A stretch of 64,000 nucleotides of DNA from Lysinibacillus_B sp031181585 (GTDB lineage Bacteria; Bacillota; Bacilli; Bacillales_A; Planococcaceae): contig NZ_CP154840.1 of the NCBI RefSeq assembly GCF_047301505.1, positions 4,092,001 to 4,156,000 of the forward strand, read 5' to 3'. Made by a program: the position numbers and the translations under genes. Shown here piece after piece: positions 34,013-42,555 of this stretch (its first letter is position 1; every line of letters starts with the position of its first letter). Below the pieces are notes generated by a model. It made no database searches. It saw only the letters and a list, made by a program, of their open reading frames with translations, and was not told the origin of the DNA.

Positions 34013-34939
34013 TTATTTAAGCGACTCTGTTAACACAGGGACGATTTGCTTTTTACGTGATACAACACCTGGCAAGCTGATGCGCCCATTTACGATTTCA
34101 GCACCAAACGCTTTTGCTGCTGCTTCTGCTACTTGTCCGACCGCTACAGCTGTCGAATCGTTATTTAAAATGTCCGTTACAACGAAGAAGAATAAATCCA
34201 ATCCATTATCGGCTGCATTTTTATTCAACAGGTTTGTCAGTTCTTCCTGACGGCCTAGAACATCCTCGATATCAACTGCGTTCACCTGTGCAACAACAGC
34301 TTTATATTCCCCGAATTCAAAGCCTTTTGCATCTAAGGAAAGCAGGTCTTCTAATGACTTGTCAGAAAGGTCCGCACCCGCTTTTAACATAGCTAATCCA
34401 TACTCTGCAGCATCTATGCCAGCAATAGCTGCTAATTCCTTACCAGCTTGTACATCTTGTTCTGTACATGTTGGTGATTTGAACAGCAATGTATCTGAAA
34501 CGATAGCGGACAGCATAAGCCCTGCAATATTTGCCGGGATTTCAATATTATTTTCTTTAAAAATTTTATTTAAAATTGTTGCTGTACATCCAACAGGCTC
34601 TGCACGGAAGTAAAGAGGATCAGCTGTTTGGAAGTTTGCAATACGGTGATGGTCGATTACCTCCAAAATTTGCACTTCTTCTATTCCATCAGCAGATTGT
34701 TGGAATTCATTATGGTCAACCAGAATGACTCTTCCCGCTTCTTCTTTTGCATTTGAAATAAAACGCGGTGCCTCGAAACCGAACTTCTCTAACGCAAATT
34801 TCGTTTCGTTATTTACTTCTCCCAGTCTCACTGCCTCTGCATCTACCCCTAACTGCTGCTTTAAATATGCATAGACAATTGCAGATGTAATAGTATCTGT
34901 ATCTGGGTTTTTGTGGCCGAACACTAATACGTTGCTCAT
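34013..34939 (-). CDS. ppaC: Manganese-dependent inorganic pyrophosphatase (family II)
   Basis: Hydrolyses pyrophosphate to phosphate. The 308 residues have the DHH-family metal ligands: VFGHKNPDTD at the N-terminus (His9, Asp13, Asp15), VDHNEF, and the DHH triad in VIDHHRIANF near residue 97. The DHHA2 C-terminal domain ends with SLPGVVSRKKQIVP (substrate-binding Arg/Lys). The ATG at 34939 has TAGGAGG 7 bases upstream; a longer in-frame version would begin in AT-rich leader. Confidence 0.95.
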   Translation of the reverse strand: MSNVLVFGHKNPDTDTITSAIVYAYLKQQLGVDAEAVRLGEVNNETKFALEKFGFEAPRFISNAKEEAGRVILVDHNEFQQSADGIEEVQILEVIDHHRIANFQTADPLYFRAEPVGCTATILNKIFKENNIEIPANIAGLMLSAIVSDTLLFKSPTCTEQDVQAGKELAAIAGIDAAEYGLAMLKAGADLSDKSLEDLLSLDAKGFEFGEYKAVVAQVNAVDIEDVLGRQEELTNLLNKNAADNGLDLFFFVVTDILNNDSTAVAVGQVAEAAAKAFGAEIVNGRISLPGVVSRKKQIVPVLTESLK

Positions 34940-35229
34940 CTTATTTCCTCCTATATTAAGAAATCTACTTGTATTTATCGAACTTATTTTAACATACCTC
35001 AATAGGGGAAGAAAAATATAACTTTATATTCCTTTACTTTCAGCTTCATTTCATAAAAATTATCATCTGAATACTATGAAATTGCTATTTTATAGTATAT
35101 TATTACGTTAAAGTGGCAGACTATGAAAGTTATTATATATTTTTTCTATTATCATTATTAAAAAAATGCCTTTTATGATAAAATTATAGGGTAATTAAAC
35201 TCTTACTAGACAAAGAAACGAGGATTCTT

Positions 35230-36027
35230 ATGACGAAGAAAATGGAGAAGAAATACATTCCATTAGCTGAATTCTTCCAAAATTCCACTCAACCTGAAAT
35301 GACGCTTACTTATGAAGCAATCGAAAATATTATGGGCCAGGAATTGCCAAATGCCGCTTATTTAAATTTAAGCTGGTGGAAGAAAACAAAGCCGCCGCTT
35401 TCACATTATTTATCATGGGTTAATGCCAATTACAATGTGATTGATGTAAAGTTAGGAAGATCAGTGACATTCTCTCGACTTACAAATAATGAGAATGATG
35501 GTGAAGCTCAAGGGAGTAACAGCCATACATATATCATCCGCCCGATTGAAAGTGATGATGCACGAGCGTTCATTAACTTGCAGGAGTCTGTCTTTAATGA
35601 GTGCAATTTTGAATATTTCGATTGCAATGAACAGAACCTTACAGTACAGCAGGTAAGAAAAATCTTAGCTGAATGGCGAAAAACAAAAACAAGCAATATT
35701 TTGCTTTGTATTGTAAACGGTGAGTTTGCCGGCTATGCACTGATTAAAGGAAATGTTTCTTCTCGTACGAAACATGTCGCATCTTTACGCATTGGCGTTA
35801 TCGAAGAATATCAAAACATTGGTATTGGAACATCTTTACTCACTCAAGCTGAAGCTTGGTGTAAAGAACATCAAATTGAACGTTTAGAAGCACAAATTGT
35901 AGAAGCCAATGAGAGAGCAAAGACTTTATTCGAAAAAAATGGCTATGCATGTGAAGGGGTACGAAAAGGCTCATTCAAGCGTGAAAATGAAGTTCAAGAC
36001 GAATTATACTTTAGTAAATTCCTATAA
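35230..36027 (+). CDS. Fusion of a DUF7662-like domain and GNAT acetyltransferase
   Basis: A 265-residue two-domain protein. Residues about 8-85 (KYIPLAEFFQNS, LTYEAIENIMGQELPNAA, SWWKK and LSHYLSWVNANYNV) resemble the small DUF7662 domain that often stands alone or joins restriction-like proteins. Residues 105-265 are a GNAT acetyltransferase with the acetyl-CoA loop EYQNIGIGTSLLTQAEAW near residue 198 and the C-terminal ERAKTLFEKNGYACEG. The substrate is unknown. The domain recall for the N-terminus is from memory of the pattern. Strong terminator after it. Confidence 0.78.
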   Translation: MTKKMEKKYIPLAEFFQNSTQPEMTLTYEAIENIMGQELPNAAYLNLSWWKKTKPPLSHYLSWVNANYNVIDVKLGRSVTFSRLTNNENDGEAQGSNSHTYIIRPIESDDARAFINLQESVFNECNFEYFDCNEQNLTVQQVRKILAEWRKTKTSNILLCIVNGEFAGYALIKGNVSSRTKHVASLRIGVIEEYQNIGIGTSLLTQAEAWCKEHQIERLEAQIVEANERAKTLFEKNGYACEGVRKGSFKRENEVQDELYFSKFL

Positions 36028-36031
36028 AGAT

Positions 36032-36078
36032 AATGGAGTTGCCCGATAAGCTTTGCTTATTGGACAACTCCATTTTTT
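36032..36078. terminator. Bidirectional terminator between the GNAT fusion and the RpiR gene
   Basis: AATGGAGTTG / CAACTCCATT with inner ATAAGC / GCTTAT and T runs on the plus strand. It overlaps the stop codon of the convergent RpiR gene. Confidence 0.9.
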
Positions 36079-36922
36079 AGACCATTTCCATTAATGAATC
36101 GATTATATTTTTTGTATTTTTTGTTCCTTCTGACTGGTAATACTCTTTATTCTGTATTACCATACATTCAACGATCGCATGTAAAAGTGAAAACATAGCC
36201 ATCTCACACGGCACAGCCCTTTGGCTTTGTTTGGCCATTGTAAACAATAAATCCGCCTGTTCCTGCAGAAGGCAAGGTGCATCTTCTGTAATAGCTATCA
36301 CCTTGCTGCTTTTCCGTTTAGCCAACTCCACTACCGACCTGACATCTTCTTGATGATCATCAGTTTCTACTACAAAAAGGACGGATTTTTCATTCATCTG
36401 CGTTAGATCAATTGCCATTTTCTCCGACTTGTAACTCATTAAATATACTTCATTTCGATAAGACGCCAAGCTGTTATAAAAGAACAAGGCTGCAGGAGCG
36501 GACCCTCTAACACCTAATATAAAAACACGTTCGGCGTTATGTAGTATGTTAATCGCTTTATTAAAGTCAGCTTCATTAATCTTTTCCATTATATTTATAA
36601 TGCCATCCACATCTTTAGCCATGACTTCATTACATAGAATATTCTGTTTTTTATAAACGCGCTTTTTTAAGGGAGCGGGAGCAGCGCCATTTTTTTCAAT
36701 TAAATAATCTTTTATCTTCTGCTGAAGTTCATTGAATCCCGATAAGTCCATCGCATAACAAAAACGAATAACTGTTGACTCACTTACCCCAGCCTGCCTA
36801 CCTACTTCAGAAGCCACTTGCGTTGTAATAGTAGTTGGATTATCAATTACAAATTGCGCCACCTTACGTTGCCCTTTAGATAATCTAATGTATTTTTTTT
36901 TAATACTATCGCAAATACTCAT
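36077..36922 (-). CDS. RpiR/MurR-family transcriptional regulator with SIS domain
   Basis: A 281-residue regulator. Residues 1-77 are the RpiR helix-turn-helix domain (RLSKGQRKVAQFVIDNPTTI, then GVSESTVIRFCYAMDLSGFNEL). Residues about 120-260 are a SIS sugar-phosphate-binding domain (AERVFILGVRGSAPAALFFYNSLA, VLFVVETDDHQEDVRSVVELAKRKSSKVIAITED). Such proteins respond to phosphosugars. No sugar-phosphate enzyme is adjacent; the upstream neighbour is an MFS transporter 321 bases away on the same strand, separated by a terminator, so its regulon is not evident. Confidence 0.9.
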   Translation of the reverse strand: MSICDSIKKKYIRLSKGQRKVAQFVIDNPTTITTQVASEVGRQAGVSESTVIRFCYAMDLSGFNELQQKIKDYLIEKNGAAPAPLKKRVYKKQNILCNEVMAKDVDGIINIMEKINEADFNKAINILHNAERVFILGVRGSAPAALFFYNSLASYRNEVYLMSYKSEKMAIDLTQMNEKSVLFVVETDDHQEDVRSVVELAKRKSSKVIAITEDAPCLLQEQADLLFTMAKQSQRAVPCEMAMFSLLHAIVECMVIQNKEYYQSEGTKNTKNIIDSLMEMV

Positions 36923-37193
36923 ACCTCATTCCCTTTCTTTTTTCAATAGTTGAATGGTTTCAGTGATGTCAACCTAATCCATAAGATAGCCCATATAATA
37001 AAAAATACATTATCATGAATAATTAGTGAATACAATGATTTTTCAGAAAAAACTTTATTGCTTTAAATAACAAAACTACTTTAGATACAAAATTGACAGA
37101 AATGTGTATTCGGCAAAAATATGCTAAAAGATTTAATAAATTCTTGTAAGCACCGCATTTATGAGCCCCCTATTTCTGTGCTCTAAAGTATAC
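36923..37193. other. Upstream region of the RpiR gene
   Basis: About 270 bases of AT-rich DNA between the RpiR start and the transporter terminator. No gene seen; it should hold the RpiR promoter. I find no clear repeat that would serve as an operator. Confidence 0.35.
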
Positions 37194-37240
37194 AAAAAAG
37201 AGAAGTTGCTATGCCTTTCAGCACCAACTTCTCCCTTTTT
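37194..37240 (-). terminator. Terminator of the MFS transporter gene
   Basis: GGGAGAAGTTG / CAACTTCTCTT arms with a ~17-base loop and TTTTTT on the minus strand. Confidence 0.88.
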
Positions 37241-37243
37241 GAT

Positions 37244-38488
37244 TTAATGTAATTCTGTCTGCTTTGTCTCTTTCCCTAAAAAGATAACAGCTGTTACCCC
37301 GATTAAAATTGCTACACAGAAGATGATGAAGATGGATCCATATTCATATCCTTTGCCTAGCAGCATACCTACAAGAAGAGGTCCAAAAATCCCTCCCACC
37401 CGGCCAACCGCTGCTGCCATGCCAGCTCCTGTTCCACGGATAATGGCGGGATACTGTTCAGGTGTATAAGCATATAATGCTCCCCATGCCCCTAAATTGA
37501 AAAAGGATAGCAGCATACCGGAGATTAGAAGCACAGATACCGTTTCTGCGTTTCCAAACACGACAGCGCTGACCGCTGTACCTATCAGATACGTAACAAG
37601 TACAAATTTACGGCCGAACCTTTCGATGAACCATGCCGCTGTAAAGTACCCAGGCAACTGAGCTAATGTCATTATTAGCACATATTTAAAGCTGGAAATT
37701 AAGTCAAACCCTTTCCCAACCATTACGCTTGGTAACCATAGGAACATGCCATAATAAGAAAACACGACAGCAAACCATAAAATCCACATCATAAGCGTAG
37801 ATTTTGCATATTCCTTTGACCAGACAGTCGCTATGTTTTGGAATATCGAGCGCTTTTTTGACTCTACTTTAACGGCGAACTGCGGGGAGTCCGGCAGTTT
37901 CAATCGGATATATACTGCATAAAATGCGGGTAATGCCGTTAATAATAAAGCAACACGCCAACCTTCAATAGGCCAAAATTCTGCCGGTATGACAAAATAA
38001 GAAATGATCGCTGCTATGAGCCATCCGCCTGCCCAAAAGCTTTCGAGCAATACGACAACCCGCCCGCGTTCTTCTGCTTTCACGCTTTCCGAAACAAGCG
38101 TCGAGGCAACAGGCAGCTCGCCGCCAAGTCCCATTCCAATTAAAAACCGCAGAATTAGAAATACCGTAAATGTTGTGGCAAAGGCGGAAAGTCCGCTTGC
38201 TATAGAGAAGAGGACCAGCGTCCACATAAAGATTTGTTTACGCCCTACTTTATCTGCCAATACACCGAAAAGTAAGGCACCGACCGCCATACCGATAGAA
38301 TTGACACTACCAATCCACCCCATTTGTGTGGAATTTAATCCCCAGTCCACACTTAATGCTGCAATAACGAACGATAAGATTCCAACATCCATTGCATCAA
38401 ACATCCACCCGATTCCAGCGACACCTAATAGTTTATTGCGCGAAAGAGGCTGTATGTTTACTGATGACTGCTCTTTTATTTGCTCCAT
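37244..38488 (-). CDS. MFS transporter, sugar/aromatic-acid-like; possibly niacin carrier NaiP
   Basis: A 414-residue twelve-helix carrier. The MFS loop motif is GVLADKVGRKQIF near residue 80, and GIGWMFDAMDVGILSF in helix 1 holds the D-x-x-D pattern of the aromatic acid:H+ symporter and NaiP groups; MGLGGELPVASTLVSE is typical of NaiP-like proteins. The start at 38488 follows AGGTGG by 6 bases. TGTCTTTACA in the leader (38499-38508) resembles the recognition half-site I remember for the niacin repressor NiaR, which would support NaiP. The call remains tentative. Confidence 0.75.
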   Translation of the reverse strand: MEQIKEQSSVNIQPLSRNKLLGVAGIGWMFDAMDVGILSFVIAALSVDWGLNSTQMGWIGSVNSIGMAVGALLFGVLADKVGRKQIFMWTLVLFSIASGLSAFATTFTVFLILRFLIGMGLGGELPVASTLVSESVKAEERGRVVVLLESFWAGGWLIAAIISYFVIPAEFWPIEGWRVALLLTALPAFYAVYIRLKLPDSPQFAVKVESKKRSIFQNIATVWSKEYAKSTLMMWILWFAVVFSYYGMFLWLPSVMVGKGFDLISSFKYVLIMTLAQLPGYFTAAWFIERFGRKFVLVTYLIGTAVSAVVFGNAETVSVLLISGMLLSFFNLGAWGALYAYTPEQYPAIIRGTGAGMAAAVGRVGGIFGPLLVGMLLGKGYEYGSIFIIFCVAILIGVTAVIFLGKETKQTELH

Positions 38489-38602
38489 TCTTTCCACCTG
38501 TCTTTACACTTGACGTTACTTAGTTACTATACATTTGTTTCGGTAAAGTGACAATAGAAAACTTTAAATATCAAATTGTTTCGACTATTTATCTATTTCC
38601 TA

Positions 38603-38631
38603 TTGAAATAGAGTTTTTGTAGGAGTACAAT
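38603..38631 (+). promoter_or_regulatory. thrCB promoter
   Basis: TTGAAA (38603-38608), 17-base spacer, TACAAT (38626-38631), giving a leader of about 50 bases before the thrC ATG. No attenuator or T-box is seen. Confidence 0.6.
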
Positions 38632-38687
38632 GTCTTTTATAAAAAAACAAATGTTCATCTAGTGAGCACAAAGGAGCTTGTCTTGTT

Positions 38688-39740
38688 ATGTGGAAAGGTT
38701 TAATTGAAGAATACAAAGAATATCTACCAGTTAGCGAAAATACACCTTCTTTAACATTAAACGAAGGAAATACCCCCCTTGTATACCTTGTGAACCTATC
38801 GAAGGAGCTGGGTATTGAGCTATACGGAAAAATAGAAGGCGCAAACCCTACAGGCTCCTTTAAGGATCGCGGCATGGTCTTTGCTGTAGCAAAAGCAATA
38901 GAAGACGGGGCGAAATGTGTCATCTGTGCTTCTACTGGGAATACCTCTGCGGCAGCTGCAGCTTATGCTACCCGTGCAGGCATCCAATCCATTGTCGTCA
39001 TTCCAAAAGGGAAAGTAGCCCTCGGTAAACTGGCCCAAGCCTGCATGTATGGTGCCAAAATCATTGAAATTGATGGCAACTTTGATGATGCGTTAAATAT
39101 CGTGCGACAAGTTTCTGAGACGACACCAGTAGCTCTTGTAAATTCTGTGAACCCGTACCGAATCGAAGGACAAAAAACAGCTTCATTTGAAATCGTGGAT
39201 GGGTTAGGAAAAGCACCTGACTTCTTGTGCATTCCTGTTGGTAATGCCGGGAATATTACAGCCTACTGGAAAGGCTTTAAAGAATATAATGACGCAAAAG
39301 GAACAGGCCTTCCGAAAATGTTCGGTTTTGAGGCAGAAGGTGCCGCTGCAATCGTAAAAGGCGAAGCAATCGCCAACCCCGAAACAGTTGCGACTGCAAT
39401 CCGAATTGGTAACCCAGCTAGTTGGAAGCTTGCGGAAGCAGCACGGGATGAATCTGGCGGCATCATCGATATGGTGACAGATGAGGAAATTCTTGAAGCC
39501 TACAAATTAATTGCGGGCAAGGAAGGCATTTTTGTAGAACCGGGATCAGCAGCATCGCTTGCTGGTGTTATTAAATCCGTAAAAGCTGGGGAAATTCCAG
39601 CAGGTAGTCAGGTAGTAACTGTTTTTACAGGAAACGGACTAAAAGACCCGGATACAGCAATGAGTGTCTCCACGATTGATCTTGTCTCTTTGAAAAATGA
39701 AGAAAAAGAAATCCGCGAATACATTGAGGGTATTTTATGA
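38688..39740 (+). CDS. thrC: Threonine synthase
   Basis: Converts O-phosphohomoserine to threonine with pyridoxal phosphate. The 350-residue protein is the short class II-like form common in Bacilli. The PLP lysine lies in NPTGSFKDRGM (residues about 52-62), preceded by NEGNTPLVYL, and followed by CASTGNTSAAAAAYA (phosphate loop) and PVGNAGNITAYW. AAAGGAGC precedes ATG. Its stop overlaps the thrB start by 4 bases (ATGA), so the pair is coupled. hom, often the first gene of this operon in Bacillus, is absent here. Confidence 0.95.
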   Translation: MWKGLIEEYKEYLPVSENTPSLTLNEGNTPLVYLVNLSKELGIELYGKIEGANPTGSFKDRGMVFAVAKAIEDGAKCVICASTGNTSAAAAAYATRAGIQSIVVIPKGKVALGKLAQACMYGAKIIEIDGNFDDALNIVRQVSETTPVALVNSVNPYRIEGQKTASFEIVDGLGKAPDFLCIPVGNAGNITAYWKGFKEYNDAKGTGLPKMFGFEAEGAAAIVKGEAIANPETVATAIRIGNPASWKLAEAARDESGGIIDMVTDEEILEAYKLIAGKEGIFVEPGSAASLAGVIKSVKAGEIPAGSQVVTVFTGNGLKDPDTAMSVSTIDLVSLKNEEKEIREYIEGIL

Positions 39741-40645
39741 GCAGTAAATGGAAAATTACCATCCCGGGAAGCACTGCTAATTTAGGTCCCGGCTTCGACT
39801 CTGTCGGACTAGGTTTGTCCCTTTATTTGAATTTAACAGTCTCTTTAGCAGAAGAATGGGAATTCATCCATACAGGTCTTCATGTACCTACGGATACGAC
39901 AGTTGAAAATCATTTAATTTATCAAATTGCTAATGAAGTAGCAGCAAAATTCAATCAGACACTTCCTGCCTGCCGTGTTGAAATGACAAGCGAGTTACCA
40001 TTAGCACGCGGGCTAGGCAGCAGCGCTGCGGCCATTGTTGGAGCCGTCGAACTGGCAAATGTAGTATGCGGCCTGGGGTTATCCTTACAAGACAAATTAA
40101 ATATCTCCTCGCAAATCGAAGGGCACCCTGATAATGCAACAGCATCTGTACTTGGTGGACTGACTGTATCAGCTATGGATGAAGAAGGTATGGTAGATAC
40201 TGTTCATATCCCCCGGCTGGATGCCTCATTTGTTGTCTATATCCCCGACGTGGAGCTGAAAACGGCTGAAGCACGCAGTGTTCTCCCAGATCAATTTGAC
40301 CGTAGTTATGCAGTGAGAGCAAGCGCTAATGCTAATATGCTGGCTGCGGCTCTAATGGTTAAAGATTATGAACGTTTAGGACGTTATATGGAGCAGGATC
40401 TATTCCATGAACCGTTCCGTGCTAAATTGATTCCTGCTTACGATGAAATCCGTAACGCAGCAAAACAGGCTGGTGCTTATGGAACAGCGTTAAGTGGTGC
40501 GGGCCCTACCCTTATTTCGCTTATTTCAAATGACTCGGCTGCCCAATTTTTAGCCAAAATGAACGAGGCATTTCCTAATCATACAATTTTATTGACAAAA
40601 GCAGCTCCAGCTGGGGTCACTGTACAAGCATTACACGAAAAATGA
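39737..40645 (+). CDS. thrB: Homoserine kinase
   Basis: Phosphorylates homoserine using ATP, giving the ThrC substrate. The 302-residue GHMP kinase has the N-terminal IPGSTANLGPGFDSVGLGLSLYL, the ATP loop LPLARGLGSSAAAIVGAVELAN (residues about 86-108) and the C-terminal YGTALSGAGPTLISLI motif. It starts within the thrC stop codon, so translation is coupled. A GC-rich hairpin directly follows. Confidence 0.95.
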   Translation: MSSKWKITIPGSTANLGPGFDSVGLGLSLYLNLTVSLAEEWEFIHTGLHVPTDTTVENHLIYQIANEVAAKFNQTLPACRVEMTSELPLARGLGSSAAAIVGAVELANVVCGLGLSLQDKLNISSQIEGHPDNATASVLGGLTVSAMDEEGMVDTVHIPRLDASFVVYIPDVELKTAEARSVLPDQFDRSYAVRASANANMLAAALMVKDYERLGRYMEQDLFHEPFRAKLIPAYDEIRNAAKQAGAYGTALSGAGPTLISLISNDSAAQFLAKMNEAFPNHTILLTKAAPAGVTVQALHEK

Positions 40646-40647
40646 GA

Positions 40648-40673
40648 CCGCCTTCTTCGAAGGCGGATTTTTT
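40648..40673 (+). terminator. Terminator of thrCB
   Basis: CCGCCTT / AAGGCGG with a 5-base loop, then ATTTTTT. Confidence 0.9.
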
Positions 40674-40788
40674 ATCCATTACTCCTTCTAAAGACTGAAT
40701 TTTCCATGAACATGCCATCTTTTATGCATATTCTCTACTTTTTTTGGGTATATTTACTAGATAACAAGAAAGAAAGGGGAAATGGAAG

Positions 40789-41442
40789 ATGAAGATTGGT
40801 TTAATTGCTGCTTCTGGGAAAGCAGGAAGCCATATTCTACGTGAAGCACTCATGAGAGAGCACGACGTAACAGCAATTGTCATAAACAAAGCTAACTTAA
40901 AAGTAAACGATGTTGAAACGTTGGAAAAAGATTTATTTCACTTAACAAAGGAAGATATTGAGCCCTTTGATGTGCTGATTAACGCATTTGCCCCGGTTAA
41001 TGATAATGATGATGCCCATTTGCATGTAGAAGCAGGCAGGCACTTGATTTCAATTTTGGAGGGTACGGATAAGAAATTATTCGTTGTCGGCAGCTCTGGC
41101 TGTCTTTATATCGATAGGGATCATTCCATTCGTTTAATGGAGCACAAGGATTATCCTGAACACTTGCGCGAGTCTGCAAAATATCAGCTTCAAAATTTAC
41201 AGGATTTGAAGAATTCATCAATTAAATGGACATTTTTAAGCCCTTCAGCCATGTTTGACTCTGAAGGTCCGCGTACTGGCCACTACATTATTGGAAGCCA
41301 GCGCTTAGTTGTCAATTCGCAGTTTAACAGCTATATCAGCTATGCCGACTTTGCGGTTGCTGTTGTTGATGAATTGGAAAATTCAAATCATGTAAATACG
41401 CTCTTTACTGTTGCTTCAGAAAACGTAACATCAGCATCTTAA
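40789..41442 (+). CDS. NAD(P)-binding Rossmann protein (YwnB-like)
   Basis: A 217-residue short-chain protein with the extended-SDR-like start IGLIAASGKAGSHILREALMREHDVTAIV, the family NAD(P)-binding loop. No YxxxK catalytic pair is evident. VVGSSGCLYID and FLSPSAMFDSEGPRTG match proteins annotated as NAD(P)H-binding or NmrA-like in Bacillus (YwnB). No function is assigned. AAAGGGGA site before ATG, and its own terminator after. Confidence 0.85.
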   Translation: MKIGLIAASGKAGSHILREALMREHDVTAIVINKANLKVNDVETLEKDLFHLTKEDIEPFDVLINAFAPVNDNDDAHLHVEAGRHLISILEGTDKKLFVVGSSGCLYIDRDHSIRLMEHKDYPEHLRESAKYQLQNLQDLKNSSIKWTFLSPSAMFDSEGPRTGHYIIGSQRLVVNSQFNSYISYADFAVAVVDELENSNHVNTLFTVASENVTSAS

Positions 41443-41475
41443 AAAAAAGTGTTCGCACATGCGCGAACACTTTTT
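41441..41475 (+). terminator. Terminator of the NAD(P)-binding gene
   Basis: AAAGTGTTCGC / GCGAACACTTT with a short loop and T run; it can act in both directions. Confidence 0.88.
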
Positions 41476-41558
41476 ATGTTTAAATAAACGTATTGACTTA
41501 CATTTTATTGTTAATAGACTCAAAAAGCTGATGTTAAAATTCTCTATTGTTTCCTTTC

Positions 41559-42377
41559 CTATGCAAGCAGTACGAGACTGACCGCCATTACTGCCATTCC
41601 TCCTACAAGTCCATAAATAGATAAATGTGTCTCATCATATTTTTTTGCTGCTGGGAGCAACTCATCCAAAGAGATGAATACCATAATTCCAGCCACTCCC
41701 GCAAAAATAACCCCGAACATAACATCCGTTAAAAATGGCATTAAAATTAAATAAGCAACAATAGCTCCAACTGGTTCAGCTAGACCGGATAAAAAAGATA
41801 GCTTGAACGCCTTCATTCGAATCCCTGTAGCATAAAAGATTGGAACTGCCACGGCAATTCCTTCTGGTATGTTGTGAATGGCTACGGCAACAGCAATGGC
41901 AATCCCAAGATTGGGATCCTGCAGCGTTGACATGAACGTAGCAATCCCCTCTGGGAAGTTATGAATAGCAATTGCAAGGGCAGCAAAAGTCCCCATCTTT
42001 AGCAGCTTATCTGCATCACTGATTGTTGTTTCAGCTTCAACTTTATTAATATCCTCCACCATGCGGACCTCATGTGGATTATTCTTATTCGGTATAAATT
42101 TATCAATTAACGCAATCAACAGCATCCCGCCAAAGAAGCCGACAAGTGTCATCCAATATCCTTGTGTATCACCTAAAGCAGCTGTTAATGCATCTTTTGC
42201 TTTTACAAAAATTTCAACAAGCGAAACGTAAATCATCACCCCAGCTGAAAAGCCTAATGCCAAGGATAAAAATTTCGTATTAGTACGTGAGGTGAAAAAA
42301 GCAATTAAGCTACCTACACCTGTCGCCAGCCCAGCGAACAAAGTCAGGCCAATTGCCAACAGCACATTTTCATCCAT
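41559..42377 (-). CDS. zupT: Zinc transporter ZupT (ZIP family)
   Basis: Imports Zn(II) and other divalent metals. The 272-residue protein has eight membrane helices. The two signature metal-binding motifs are HNFPEGIATF in helix 4 (near residue 138) and HNIPEGIAVAVP in helix 5 (near residue 168). GLAEPVGAIVAYL and ISLDELLPAAKKY are further ZupT marks. The start has AAAGGAG. I see no Zur box with confidence. Confidence 0.93.
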   Translation of the reverse strand: MDENVLLAIGLTLFAGLATGVGSLIAFFTSRTNTKFLSLALGFSAGVMIYVSLVEIFVKAKDALTAALGDTQGYWMTLVGFFGGMLLIALIDKFIPNKNNPHEVRMVEDINKVEAETTISDADKLLKMGTFAALAIAIHNFPEGIATFMSTLQDPNLGIAIAVAVAIHNIPEGIAVAVPIFYATGIRMKAFKLSFLSGLAEPVGAIVAYLILMPFLTDVMFGVIFAGVAGIMVFISLDELLPAAKKYDETHLSIYGLVGGMAVMAVSLVLLA

Positions 42378-42505
42378 TCAGTAATTCTCCTTTAATTTCT
42401 CATTTTTTAATTGTATTATATACACTTTGTTTCCTTTGTGCAATTTTTTTTCGGCAGTTTAACTTCTCATGTATACTCAAAACCTCCATGTTCCTTGGAA
42501 AGATG

Positions 42506-42541
42506 AAAAAGATACCATATATTATGCTAATGGTATCTTTT
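42506..42541 (-). terminator. Terminator of floT
   Basis: AAAAGATACCAT / ATGGTATCTTTT with an 11-base loop, T-rich on the minus strand. Confidence 0.85.
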
Positions 42542-42555
42542 CAGTAGTTATTATT

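Noticed and set aside
38004..38513. Plus-strand frame opposite the MFS carrier
   Set aside because: Antisense shadow of a well-supported transporter gene; no ribosome site.
38498..38687. T-box or attenuator before thrCB
   Set aside because: The leader is about 50 bases and lacks the T-box sequence and a terminator hairpin.
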